Position numbers and translations under genes: made by a program. Shown in pieces: positions 49,501-60,000 of a stretch of DNA of 60,000 nucleotides; within the stretch, counting starts at the first letter, position 1; each line of letters opens with the position of its first letter. The DNA comes from Membranipora membranacea (taxonomy: Eukaryota; Bryozoa; Gymnolaemata; Cheilostomatida; Membraniporidae): positions 1,309,001-1,369,000 of the forward strand of contig OU612066.1 in assembly GCA_914767715.1 (NCBI GenBank). Direction: 5' to 3'. Below the pieces are notes generated by a model that was given only the letters and a program-made list of their open reading frames with translations, did no database searches and was not told the DNA's origin.

Positions 49501-52500
49501 GCCGCTGCTACTGCTTGATGTTTGAATGGATCGCGACAAGTCCTGAAATAAGAGAGGAATTACAGTAAGTACAATGTCCCAGTACAGCTGCCTGGTCATA
49601 TTGAAATTTTAGAAGTAAATATAGCCGAGGTTTGAATGCTGTTTGGTTCCTTAGTGGACTGAGATGAATTTAAATGTACATTAGAGTTTATCTCAACATG
49701 TGTGATGGTTATAGTTCGATCAGCTTAGTCTGCAAATGCATACATTTTATTGGTGAGAAAAGCATGCGTTTAGCTAAGAAAATTCCATGCAAGAAATTGA
49801 GATGAAATATTGTTAAACAAAAATATAATGCTAGTAGGAATCTTTGAAGACCAGCAATAGAAGAAATTGAGAGAAAAGAAAATAGATTGATCCAAAACCT
49901 CACCTCCAAGGAATCAGAAGAAAAATCAGCCTCCTGGTTTTAATAACATGATTCAAATCAATTAATGTCGATCACAATACAAAGACTGTTGAGGGATGGG
50001 TTTGAGGATTATCAATTCATCGCTTTCACACATGTACTAACTAACACAATATTTTCATTTTTCAGCCAAATGTTACATGTTTATATGTCAGCACAACATC
50101 AAATACTCAGATTGTAACAACATACAAGGAAACCTGTTACACTAATACAGCTGATGAGATGAGAGGACTCTCAAATCATCTCCAGACAAATTAAATTATC
50201 TATAAATGTCTCACCGTAACAGAAGCACTCTTCATTCTAGATAGCCCTAGAGATATAGGGCTGTGTGAGACGGTAACATCCACGCCCCTCATGTCCCCTG
50301 ATGGGTGTACTTGAGGCATCACAGGCTTTGGTTTTACAAGAGAGCTAGAAAATAGATTATATCGTTATGTGTAGATTTGTATCTTTGTAATGTATGCTTC
50401 ACTGATATTTTTATAGATATTTATGCAAACCCATAAAAATAGTAAACATAACATTTAACATTAACATAACATTAACAGGTTTTTTTAATGCCAACTCAGT
50501 GCCTACCTTTTTATATTAGATTTCTTAGGGGTGCTGGACACAGTGGTTGTGAGATGTGATTCATTAAGTGGTATCGGTCTGAAAGGAGACGTAGCGTATC
50601 TCTGGGCGGTACTCGTCACATCAGAGCGCTTAATCTTAGATCCTGGCTCGTCCACACTGATGACACGTGCTGATTTAGCTCTCAGCGCTCCAGACGGAGG
50701 CCTGAAATATACCAACAATATCTCTGAGACATCGATCGTGATTTACCGGTACTTAGAGATGATAGCAGTAACTATGTGCTGCTCATTACCTCAAACAATC
50801 TACTCGGCTAAGTCAGCGGCCTGGCACTAGTGATTAAAACTTACAATAACAAAGCCGAGAAAGAACAAAACGCTGCCGCATCGAGAAGAACAAGAGAGTG
50901 ATGTCAAGATGACGTCTCCAGGCACACGACCTCACAGCAGACTAAAGATCCATTAGTGATATAAAAGTCCCATAAGAAGAAAACTGCTCGTATATTTAAG
51001 TGGCAAAAAGTATGATAATTTAATAAAGACTTGATATAATAAACTATCTGTGAGTGATGACATAGACAAAGATAAGACTGAGGCAGCAAAGTAAAGGATT
51101 AAAGCTGAGCTTTGAGAGGGCACCAGATCGAATAATCATGAATATTATTACGACATGAGTGTAAGACATGAGTGTAAGAGATGAGTGTAACGCAGCGGCT
51201 ATTCTTAGAGTACGATCATGCGTTCAATAATATTGATGAGTTTACAAATATTCTCAGTAGCGAGAGATGAGATGGTAAAATCTGCGCTCTGCAGGGCTCT
51301 CTGTTACAGGAGATTACAAGGAGATCTCAAAATTTGACACAGATGTAGTCCACTCCTGTGTATACAAAGAAACAAATATGCTATAAAAACATCTCCAAAA
51401 ATTTTAACCACATTCTTACATCGCAAATTCGGGACTGATAGATGAGAATTTTGAAAGTTCAGAGTAGAAGCACTCAGCCCGTGAGCAGAGGGAATCAATA
51501 AAGAGAATAAGCTAAGTGTGTTTTAGTACGTTCTTAGGCAGCAGCAGAGGACATGGCGTCATACTGGGCAGCATTAGAGCTTCTACTGAAGACTCCTCAA
51601 ACTGAAGTAATGTAAACAAACCCTGCTCATCACAATTACACTTACTCTGGGTCTACATCCCATTTCTAGATGTCTGTTCGGCTATCATTTATCGTTAACA
51701 AGAGATACCAGTTATATGTATAGGTTACACTATTTGGCACAAAACAAATTATAAGCTGTCTTATTGAAAATTGTTACAAATACAGAAACAAATACAGTAT
51801 CCATAATACAATATCCATAATACAATAACAAATACAACAATCTTATTTTTCTGTTTATCCCTCATATTTTATACTCCCTACACAAAGTATACAGTGCTGA
51901 TATAGTGCCTACCTGTCCACCTGGGGTTTCTGAGAGTGTATAGCCTCATATAGAGCTATAAGCAGCTCATCAGCCCAGTATAAATCTCCATACTTTGCTA
52001 CTATGATGTTACACCAGCTTGTAAAATCCAACGCAGGGAGGTGAAGTGAGCCAATAAACTTAGCTGCAAAAAAAAACAAGTAAAAGTTGGAAGATTTAAT
52101 GCAAATTTAGTACAAAAAGTTTCTCAGTGTTGAGATATATTCCGTTTTTATCTCATAAGCTTACATTCTTCTCAAATATCTTGTTACACTAAAAACTGAT
52201 CGAACTTGGATCACTGTACTGAAAAATATCAAAAATAAGCACTAAGGAGAGAAACTACTGCAAATAAAGGTAGAGAAAAAAGTTCAAATGTTTACAAAGT
52301 GAGAAGCACACTTGTATAAAAACTTCAGCCGGAGGTAACTATGCGTACCACCTACTACATAACATAACATTATGTGAAATTGTACAAACCCAGTTCTGAG
52401 GTATCAAATCAGCAACAATAACCAAGTTATCATCATCGAGACAGGATAGAGAATAGTGTGACATTTGAGAAGGCTAATAGTCTTTAATTTCATTTACTGA

Positions 52501-55500
52501 TGTCGCAAGCAGTATTACATAAATCAAGTATTACTGAGATTTATCCAGCGAGAAAAGGCAATTCAGGGTCTGTGCCGTTAACTAAATTGATTTCAGATTT
52601 CAACAAATTAGTCAAAATACAAACTACATGAGTATCATGAAGAAGTTGACTACTTACCCATGTCAAGATCTTCCTGACTTTGGTTCATATACCCATCAAA
52701 AGCAAACTCGTTCTTTAGAAGTTGTCTAATCTTAGTAAGAGTCTGATTTCCTGAATTCTCTTTTTCTCTTTTCAGCTTGTTTGGTGTTTCTTTAGACTGT
52801 GAATCTAAGCCAGTAAGCATAGGTTGTTAAAATTTTTCTTAAAAGACCACGCAGATTTATTTTTCATCAGCATGATTTTTGGTAGTAATATTGCAGTGAT
52901 TCAAAACCTATTTGAATAGATGTAATAATATTTCTAACCTCCTAATCTTTACCATAGGACTATTTATACTACATATATTTATTTTTACTTGTTTTCCTTT
53001 CATCAGCATTACTCTCATTATCATTGAGCGTAGAGCAAACTTTGGTCGTTATGTCAGTAGTGGATTATTAATGTCATGTTCGCATCTTGGAGAGAGTTCA
53101 CTTAAAAAGTTAAACCTGAGTATCCTTTTCTCAATTTTAAAAGCCTTAACTCGTAGTATGAATGATTTGCTGTAAGTGGGTACAAGTAAAATTCTGACAA
53201 ACCCTTGTCGTGGGCTCTTGATATCGTTTGATAAATGTTTATGATAGTAAATCATACCATAAAATTCAGGTTTAGACAACTCTTAATCATTAGGATAATT
53301 GAGATACTACAATGTGCAAATCAGTTCGACTTACTTCTGGGTTTGCGTTCTCTGACAGGTTTGGGTGGTGCGCTTTGTTGATGACCGTTTTGAGATAATC
53401 TTGTAGTGGATTGCTGATTTAATGTGTCAGCTTGAGGTTGTGAGAGTTGTGTTATTGTATCTGTTGTATTGTCACCCTGAGTGCCCTGTTGAGATGCTGT
53501 CGTAGCTATCAGTGGACTCGTCACAGCGGAGTGTACTGTCTGATTATGTTGGGGAGTTGTGGTCTGCTGTTGAGGGGTATTGACAGGTGCTTGAGCAGTG
53601 ACAGGTTGTATGACAGCTGGAGCTGGTGCTTGTTGAGGTGACATCGACCAGTATGGCATATTATGTACAACAGGTATCCAGCTCATAGCACCTGTTGTCG
53701 GATCTCTCTGTAGTACTACAGGCACACTAGGATAGGATGAAATCATTGGTGGGGTTGATATTGTAGCACCATTAACCACTAAAGGTTGTTGTGTGGAGTG
53801 ATTAGTCTGAGCGTGATTAGTCTGAGCGTGGTTAGTCTGAGTGTTGGTTACTGCAGGTAATGTCTGTACTGGTTCAGTTATCTGGACGGATGATGGCTGA
53901 GCTAGATTATGCATACTACTACTTATGTTGGCCACTGCTGATGAGCGATTGTTTGAGTTGTTGAGATTCTCCATGCTTGCAGAGACTTGTTGCTTAGTGT
54001 TTTGAATAACTCCTGAGTTTCTTGGTAATGGACGGACTGCTTGAGTGACCGGGGTGCTAGCCCCTCCCCTGTCTTTGATTTGACTTATGGACGGTTTAGT
54101 GGCAGGTACAGGTTTAGTAGTTAAAGTAGGCCTGCTATCTGCTGTTGTTTCTGGAATTTCAGGCCTTGTGGACGGATTGTTTGGAGTAGATACAGGCGAT
54201 AGATCTGAGTTATCAGGTTGACGGGGCGAAAGCTTTGCCTCCCCTTCCTGAACGTTGTGTTTTTTGAGAAGCTGTTTCTTCAGCTCTTTGATATTACGAC
54301 TCGCTCTGTCGACTTTAGATGGGGAAGTTGCCGCTGAGCTTCTAGCCGGACTTGTTTTCTTCTCGTGATTGGAGAGTACTATAGGTGTGAAATGTGTAGC
54401 TGAAGATCTGTACGCATCAGGTAGTTTTAAGGGTGCTGTCCCTGCTTTCAGTGTAGCCCCTTCTCCAATATTTCTACGAATATAGAAAAGTGACATGAGC
54501 AGACCAATTCACAATCAAGAGAACATTTAGTTTGATCTAATCCAGTCTTTTAGTCTATTAAACTCTGTGATATATTTATCACTTCATGATAATAACATTG
54601 GTCCTAAGTTAGCTTAAAATTAATCATCTCGGTTATACTTACTTCTTCTTATCGACTAGACTATTAGTTTTTGGAGCGAAGGCACTTCCTGTTGAGGAGG
54701 AGGAGGATCGTTTACCATTACTCATTTTAATACCGAATCCCTCAGGGGGAGATAATATCATATGCTCATTAGAATTCTCATCAGGAACTTCTGCATTCAC
54801 ATTCTTATCCTTGAATAAAAGAAAAAATATATATAGTAAAGATAAACATAAGAGTTTTCAGTTATGTGTGAAACAGAAGACAATGCGGAGTTCAGATTGT
54901 GTTTCACTGTGGGATCACCCTGCTGGTCAGGCTTATAATCAACCTGAGAATATACATGATATCCCTCCAATAACATAAATCCTCATCAAATGTAAAAGCT
55001 AAAATCCTAATCCTGATAAAATCATACAACAGGGCAAGCATATGATGTTAGTTGGTCTGACAGCATTCACAAGCAGGTAGGTAGACATGACAGGTAAGCA
55101 TTTAGAGCACAATATTAAATCACACATAATAGCCATATATCCTCAATAATCCTCTATAAACCTCACCAAAGCAAACTCAAACCATCTGATAAGCTCCATA
55201 TTGATCACCTTTATCTACTGATGGAAGGCTTACCCACCCTAACCCGCTTTCTCTTAACCAGCCTCCTCACTTTAAAAGTATCACACACATGAATGTCCTT
55301 TAAATATTCTAATCTTAGTAAACAGCATAAAAGAGTCAGCCTAGCTAACAGGTGCTTCAGCTGGTTGAGTGCAGAGATTATCAGAGATTCACTACTCATG
55401 ACCAGTAGCTAAGAGTGTACTCTGTTATGTCACCAAGTGCCCCTGTGTCAATCTAACATTATCACAACAGCAAATATATATCTGCTCTCGTGTTTACACA

Positions 55501-58500
55501 CTAGAAACAATGAACTCTGCTAGGCTTTCTAAAATGAAATCAGTGGAAATGCCCTGATAAAAAGAACTAAAATGCTGAGACTGAGATACACGATCATCTC
55601 ATCACACCAGTATCCGCGTATTACCTGCACTACAAAGAAGAGGAGCTGTAATTAAGAGCCTGCTGCTGGATAAATAAACGTTGAAAATCTGCAACTCTGT
55701 CAAATTCAGTAAATACTACACCTTATGCAAACAGGTAAAAGCTGAAAGGGGTGACTTCCTATTATATTGACATGATAGGCTTACGGTTATATAATATCCG
55801 ATACTCGAATCAATATAAGCCAGCTAAGTGTACATTACAACAACAAGGGACACACTATAGGCCAGCAAACAGTGCAGTCAGATATATAGAATATGTAATA
55901 TACATTAGATTCTCACACGAAACTGAGATATGAAGAGATTCGATGACGGTGACTTAGCTTACCAGAGGCAGCGACTTAGATATATTCCGGCAGCGATAGA
56001 AACTGACCCTCAAAATCTTGCAGTGGTAGCAAACTCAAAACCAAGTATTATATTACTGTAGAGCTAATATTGAACTGAATAAACTGTCACCCAACACTGC
56101 AACACCAGCAAAAACAATGGAAACATTCAGCCACTCACGATACCCAGCAGTAATAAAAACAGTATTATACATAGCAGAACACAGCAAATAATCTAATCAT
56201 CTAATAATCAAAACATGAGAACAACAGGCTGATAAAACAAAACATGCGTGAGCATAAAACCAATAAGTATGATTATTGGACACGATCAATGTTATCAGTG
56301 AATTACCGAATAGCTGTTATTGTGTTTTGTGACAATGCCTTTGTTACTTGTAGGTGATTGGTGGATGGAGCTGCCGCTGATGTCAGTCTGTGCAGTGAAC
56401 TGTTCGACTATAGCCTAAATATAACATATCACAACTCCAAATAAGAAAATGTGTGATAATTTGATTGAACTCCCACAATAATACAACATGCTAAACTGGT
56501 GCAAAAGCTAAGAAACGTGCAGTGCAAAGTGAATGAAGGCATGTGATGTGACTCCTTTTATTGCATAGCTGCCCTACTAATGAGCCATTTGTATTATTGT
56601 TTCAGGGTGGTATGCATGGCTCTCATAAGTATTGACTGTTGTCGTTTACAGAAACATTTTTTCTCACTATAATGAAGACAATACACTGCAGGGTGATACA
56701 CTGCAGGGTGATACTTGGATGTATCGGATATTTTGACATAGACATACCTTGAGTCTGCCGGGTGTGTACTTCTCGACTAACTCCTGCAGACTCATATCAG
56801 TAGAGGATAACACCAGAGGTTTAGTTAGTGATGTATGAGAATCTGTACTAACATCAGACATCTGACTAGATACTGTGTCTGTAACATCTATAAGTATAAC
56901 AAAGTCTGTCTGTGAGTCCGAGAACATAGGTTTATTGAGAGGATTATAATCAGCTTACTGATCGGAGGTTTTGCATTTCCAATACAGGGATTCAGATAGC
57001 ATACCTGTATGACTCAAACACCAAAGAGAATGGGTAACAACTCAAACTGTCATGGTAAAGATCAAATTACCCACATTGATACAGTCAAAAAAATACATCA
57101 CAGGCAGCGAAAGGTTTGTACTTGTACTTTGATCTATCAGTGGGTTTGTGGAGTTAACACTTTGGAGTTATCATATATCTGATATTAAGCAGACAACTCG
57201 AAAATAGTACATACCTGTATCATCTATATGATAAGTGTGATTTGGTGACTCCACCCCATTGATAGTCTGATTAAGAGATGCTATGAGATGTTTACATATA
57301 TCATGGGAGGAGCCTGCACCCGCAGACAGGAAGTACTGGTCACATTCACGAATTACTCCATCCAGAGTTATCCTCTCTGTATAATCTGTCTCCATCATAC
57401 TACAGATATACAAACATAGCAGTCAGCAGATATTAATATGACATGTTACACTGAAAGCAGGTTGTCTGTCAGACATGAGTTCTGCAGCTCTACACATACC
57501 GAGGCCGAATAGAATTCTAAATGGCCTCATCACAGTTTTTATGAGGGTTGGTCAGAATTACAGATTGCATTTAAATTTATTCAAATACTTCAAGGCAAAG
57601 ATGACCAGCCTGGTTTGGATTGGACAATATGTTGCCACGTAAACAACATTTCAACTTTAACCTGGTATTCCCACAAAGAACAGGTGTATATCATACGATC
57701 AAAAACCCAGAAAATTACATTGTGGCATACTCATTAAACTGCTCCATTTTAATTATTTATCTCTTTTTTTTCAAGAAGGATTATGACACATTCCAGGTAT
57801 TAACCTGGTTTAGTTGGTGGATTCTCAGAAAGAAATGGAAAGGAGCTCAGGATGAGATATGAAATGTACAATATCGGATCTGGCCCGTATACAGGATAAT
57901 AAGATTCTAGACTATTTCTGTCTCTGGGAGAGACAAAGTGGTGTTATATTTATCTGGTTGCACAATACTGCTATTGTATCACTGTTTCTGAGTGGCGTTC
58001 ACAAATGTGTGACAGTTTGACGTACTTGCTGAGTAGTTTTCTGAGTCTTGTTGAGTGTTGAGGTATTTTAGTATCAGTACCAGAGTTATAGGCTGAAGCT
58101 TCAGATATCAGCATACCCAGGGAGTATATATGACCTTTAGTAGAGTTACCAATCTTATCATACTCTGGAGGTTTATAATCTGCATCAGGATCGGCTACAA
58201 CACAAACACAAACGGTCGCCACGATGGGAACAGAGGACCACACACATGATGTACATAGAGCAGACTTACTACATTCCAACAGGCCCTAGTCACTGAAATA
58301 CCTGTTCATAACTTATAGAGAATACGACAAGTTTCCGATTCTGTGACAAACGTTTATATGTGAAATGAGCAAGTACACGAGATCGCAGAATAATGTATAT
58401 TCGATCAGGGAGTCTGTATTACAAGGCTTAATATTCATGAGGAGAAAACAACTCCGTATAATCATCTCAATAGTGTTGTAGCTGCCAGCAGCCTGCGATA

Positions 58501-59153
58501 CTAGTGATATTATAAGATGAGCTGCCAGTATTGAGCCAACAACAGGATGTGTGGGACAAAGTTTTCCATAACATTTCCTGTCTAGACAAACTTCTAGTTC
58601 ATGAGGGAGTTTGTTTCAATATCAGGCAATATATCATAAAGAGGAGAGACTGCTTCTCAGCTCATCATACTAACAATCAATGATCCTTTGTCACTTTGTC
58701 ATGTTAGCAGTACTTATAAGTTCAGCGCACTCTTCATGGGATAACACAACAGAGGCCGTTTGGTTCAATTTAGTTTACTTTCCCTTAATCCTGATTGGCA
58801 GTTTGTATTGGAATTCAATTTTTTTTAAATTTACCAAATATTATATCATTAGTCAAGAATTATTTTCATTGAACACACTTACCTGGTCTTGCCACTAAGA
58901 TACCTACCAGCATGCGTCATAGATATATATCACAGAAAATCTAAGCAGAAAGTGACAAAATAGACTCACCACATTCATGATCATTGAAGCAGACATATCC
59001 CTGAGAGTCAAAGGCCAGTGTCTCTAACATGACACAAAGAGATTGTACGACATCAGCTGAGCCGCTGATACGCTGTAGTGTGAGGCAGCATTCTCTACAT
59101 ACAGCCCATAACTCCTGCTGACCTAACCAGCTACCTCTTACGTTCAATACATC
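34586..59153 (-). CDS. KNDC1: KIND-REM-RasGEF protein, KNDC1/v-KIND-like (5' end outside window)
   Basis: KNDC1 (v-KIND) combines a kinase-like non-catalytic KIND domain with a Ras-family exchange factor. Twenty-six minus-strand exons join in frame (5199 nt, 1732 residues plus stop): 59153-58970, 58194-58026, 57399-57215, 56887-56748, 56414-56307, 54809-54643, 54473-53335, 52804-52658, 52063-51913, 50701-50507, 50344-50215, 49933-49904, 49542-49414, 49231-48992, 48302-48150, 47274-47136, 39265-38968, 38840-38730, 38552-38411, 38194-38039, 37273-37205, 36644-36414, 36208-35984, 35807-35685, 35335-35127, 34814-34586. KIND covers residues about 1-140: ELWAVCRECC, TLAFDSQGYVCFND, DYKPPEYDKIGNSTKGHIYS. 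The 380-codon exon is Thr/Gln/Pro-rich. REM is about 1215-1319 (GYVLQFFHSYRY). RasGEF is about 1395-1732, including HVQQLEQGGFTLANGMYRW and the end LKKMKGKFSQ. Only one KIND domain is evident, whereas vertebrate KNDC1 has two. The first exon here begins at an acceptor, so the N-terminus lies to the right. Confidence 0.9.
41622..41635. repeat. Poly-C tract at a splice acceptor
   Basis: Fourteen C followed by AAAAATAG form the 3' end of the intron before exon 5 of TRIM copy A. Copy B has an ordinary T-rich tract here (GATTTTTAAG). Confidence 0.9.
43025..43119. repeat. (CATAG)n pentanucleotide microsatellite, about 19 copies
   Basis: A perfect CATAG/GCATA array of about 95 bases in the last intron of TRIM copy A, about 80 bases before the final exon. 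Confidence 0.95.
43335..44276. other. Intergenic spacer between the two TRIM-like genes
   Basis: 942 bases with an 11-bp minisatellite (43841-43928). The stretch before copy B's start contains two loosely similar segments (about 44030-44060 and 44215-44260; TTCAA/ATCAAGG…AACTTCC…GTGTAG-like), suggesting a small diverged duplication near the promoter. Confidence 0.45.
43841..43928. repeat. 11-bp minisatellite, eight copies
   Basis: The unit CGTCATTAACC is repeated eight times (last base of the last copy changed), between the two TRIM-like genes. Confidence 0.95.
44277..46928 (+). CDS. TRIM-like RING/B-box/coiled-coil/beta-propeller protein, intact (copy B)
   Basis: A probable RING E3 ubiquitin ligase. 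Seven exons join in frame (525 aa): 44277-44412, 44637-44843, 45016-45091, 45239-45377, 45494-45737, 45921-46562 and 46795-46928. RING ligands are ECQVC, PCQHLCCREC and, across intron 1, CPTC. The B-box-like region is CQNVGCSRDIDLQCTQCERF followed by RCREDPCEGTDDEHV. A helical region follows (about 187-268). The C-terminal 260 residues read as repeated strand blades (LRVLDSKTG, ITVYDWETG, LVVLDQEYNVVQKYK, LIWIRSNTN, YLWLGHDTGLTRFKIE), consistent with an NHL-like or other beta-propeller; the exact family is uncertain. Two in-frame ATGs (44277, 44280) open the gene. AATAAA at 47019-47024 fits a polyadenylation signal. All exon boundaries and phases match copy A, showing tandem duplication. The gene is nested antisense within the KNDC1-like intron. 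Confidence 0.87.
45716..45803 (+). repeat. 46-bp tandem duplication copying an exon end and splice donor
   Basis: Positions 45716-45757 are repeated at 45762-45803, identical over 42 bases with a 46-base offset. Each copy carries the 3' end of exon 5 and ATG|GTGAGT, giving donors at 45738 and 45784. Use of the second would insert 46 nt and shift frame. Confidence 0.95.
48310..48363. repeat. (TAA)n trinucleotide microsatellite, interrupted
   Basis: AATAATAAT-type array with two interruptions (TAG, TTA), directly upstream of the acceptor of a KNDC1-like exon. Confidence 0.9.
48567..48951. mobile_element. MITE with TTAA target duplication and 17-bp terminal inverted repeats (piggyBac-like)
   Basis: AGGGCAACCAAGGTTTC at 48571-48587 and its exact reverse complement at 48931-48947 bound a 377-bp element. 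TTAA sits immediately outside both ends (48567-48570 and 48948-48951). TTAA duplication is the signature of piggyBac-superfamily transposition, so this non-coding element is probably mobilised in trans by such a transposase. It lies in the KNDC1-like intron between exons 49231-48992 and 48302-48150. No transposase ORF is present. Confidence 0.85.
49904..49933 (-). other. Candidate 30-nt micro-exon of the KNDC1-like gene
   Basis: EADFSSDSLE is encoded between an AAAACCAG acceptor and a GTGAGG donor, phase 0 on both sides, so it can be included or skipped without changing frame. The acceptor has a poor pyrimidine tract, so it may be alternative or false. Confidence 0.45.
51151..51190. repeat. 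Short tandem repeat, three copies
   Basis: The unit GACATGAGTGTAA occurs three times (14-base spacing, last copy diverged) in the KNDC1-like intron between exons 52063-51913 and 50701-50507. That intron (about 1.2 kb) shows nothing else. Confidence 0.7.
53810..53855 (-). repeat. Coding minisatellite: QTNHA repeat in the KNDC1-like protein
   Basis: Three copies of a 15-base unit encode TNTQTNHAQTNHAQTNHS in the large disordered exon. The repeat is in frame, so copy number can vary without frameshift. Confidence 0.85.
56683..56717. repeat. 17-bp tandem duplication
   Basis: ATACACTGCAGGGTG is present twice in tandem, in the intron just downstream (minus strand) of the KNDC1-like exon 56887-56748. 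Confidence 0.8.
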
Positions 59154-60000
59154 CTACAACGAAACAATATATACAAACTTTTATATCCAGTCACACAAAC
59201 AAACCATCACACAGCAGGACATCTTCTGGTGATCCCAGAACCCAACTCGACATGTGCACATCCTGATATTATCTATTATGTCTAAATAATGCAGCGATAA
59301 AGTGGAGCCATGACACCCTGCCAGAACTAGGGTATAGAATGTCAGATTGAAAATGTTTTCTGTACAGTCAGCAATTTACTACGTTACATTCAGAACAAAA
59401 TTCCGCACGGAGTCGGACAAGGACTGTGTGAAATATGAGCTGCATGTAATACATCGGCATACAGCGGCGGCGATCACATTATTAATAATTAAATTCATGC
59501 CGAGGGTTGATTGAGCCATGCAAAAACAACCATTATTGAAAACAAAGTGACCAACCAGGCTTAAATTACTATTTTTTCTCTAGTGGCATGAAGTTGATAT
59601 GTTGTTACAATAAATTGTGATTAATTGAAAACTGATGCCTATTAAGTTTGTTTGCTCATGAGAAGCTACGAGGGCGTCCCTGACAGCAGTTAAATGGGCT
59701 TCCGCTGCTGATTTTAATTAGAAGTACTCTGATCAGATCTGCTGTACCAGGCAAGACAAATACACATGTGGAGAGCAATGAGGGAGTTCATCACGGGGAG
59801 CATGCTTGGTAATGATTGAATAAAAGACATGCATGCAAGGCTCATACCTATTGAGATTTTACATCTACCTTTACTATGAAAATGAAGATATCCCTCAATC
59901 AAGACCTAAATGCAATCACAGTGAAAGTAGTTAAGTTGATAACAATGTGAAATGGTGAAGCTTTTGCAGCCTTAGGCCCATTCATATGATGGTACCGTTT
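59154..60000. other. Right edge: upstream intron or 5' region of the KNDC1-like gene
   Basis: No exon recognised. The visible KIND exon starts at an acceptor (GTTGTAG), so the start codon and the first residues of the KIND domain should lie within this stretch (missed) or beyond the window. The open stretch 59714-59902 on the minus strand is unassigned. Confidence 0.4.

Overview
The window looks like metazoan nuclear DNA. Genes are split into many short exons with GT..AG introns, the DNA is AT-rich, there are microsatellites and minisatellites, and remnants of non-LTR retrotransposons and a MITE. The gene set (a Pasha/DGCR8-like microprocessor subunit, a BAR-RhoGAP of the RICH family, eIF6, a KIND-REM-RasGEF protein, RING/B-box/propeller proteins) is animal-specific. 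Fairly compact introns and tandem TRIM-like genes would suit an early-branching invertebrate such as a sponge, but this is inference and the species cannot be read from the sequence. All exon models were built by hand from splice consensus, reading frame and remembered family sequence. Summed exon lengths are divisible by three for the complete models, which is internal support.

Layout: 1-682 holds a possible exon edge and a 5'-truncated non-LTR retrotransposon. 726-4163 (minus) is the N-terminal half of a DGCR8/Pasha-like gene (NLS-like start, WW motif, IPC heme-ligand motif) running off the left edge. 4164-10051 is intergenic with a long inverted repeat and a second truncated reverse transcriptase (7433-8158, minus). 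10052-25572 (plus) is a complete 16-exon RICH1/2-type (ARHGAP17/44) gene: BAR, RhoGAP, proline-rich tail, NPF motifs and a C-terminal PDZ-ligand-like TSL. 26257-29266 (minus) is a complete 7-exon eIF6 gene. 30488-33468 (plus) is an 8-exon lysine-rich single-pass membrane protein resembling metadherin/LYRIC. 34586-59153 (minus) is a 26-exon KNDC1/v-KIND-like gene, 5' incomplete. Its 7.9 kb intron between 39265 and 47136 contains two complete TRIM-like genes on the opposite strand. The first (39625-43334) has an in-frame TGA and a lost RING cysteine; the second (44277-46928) is intact. 59154-60000 shows nothing recognisable.

Functionally the genes are unrelated housekeeping and signalling genes: miRNA processing, Rho-family GTPase and membrane curvature control, 60S ribosome biogenesis, ER-type membrane protein, Ras-family GEF, ubiquitin-ligase-like proteins. 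No operon-like system is present. The most notable structures are the nested, decaying/intact TRIM pair, a TTAA-flanked MITE with perfect 17-bp terminal repeats, short hairpins flanked by 9-bp direct repeats, and a 46-bp duplication that copies a splice donor.
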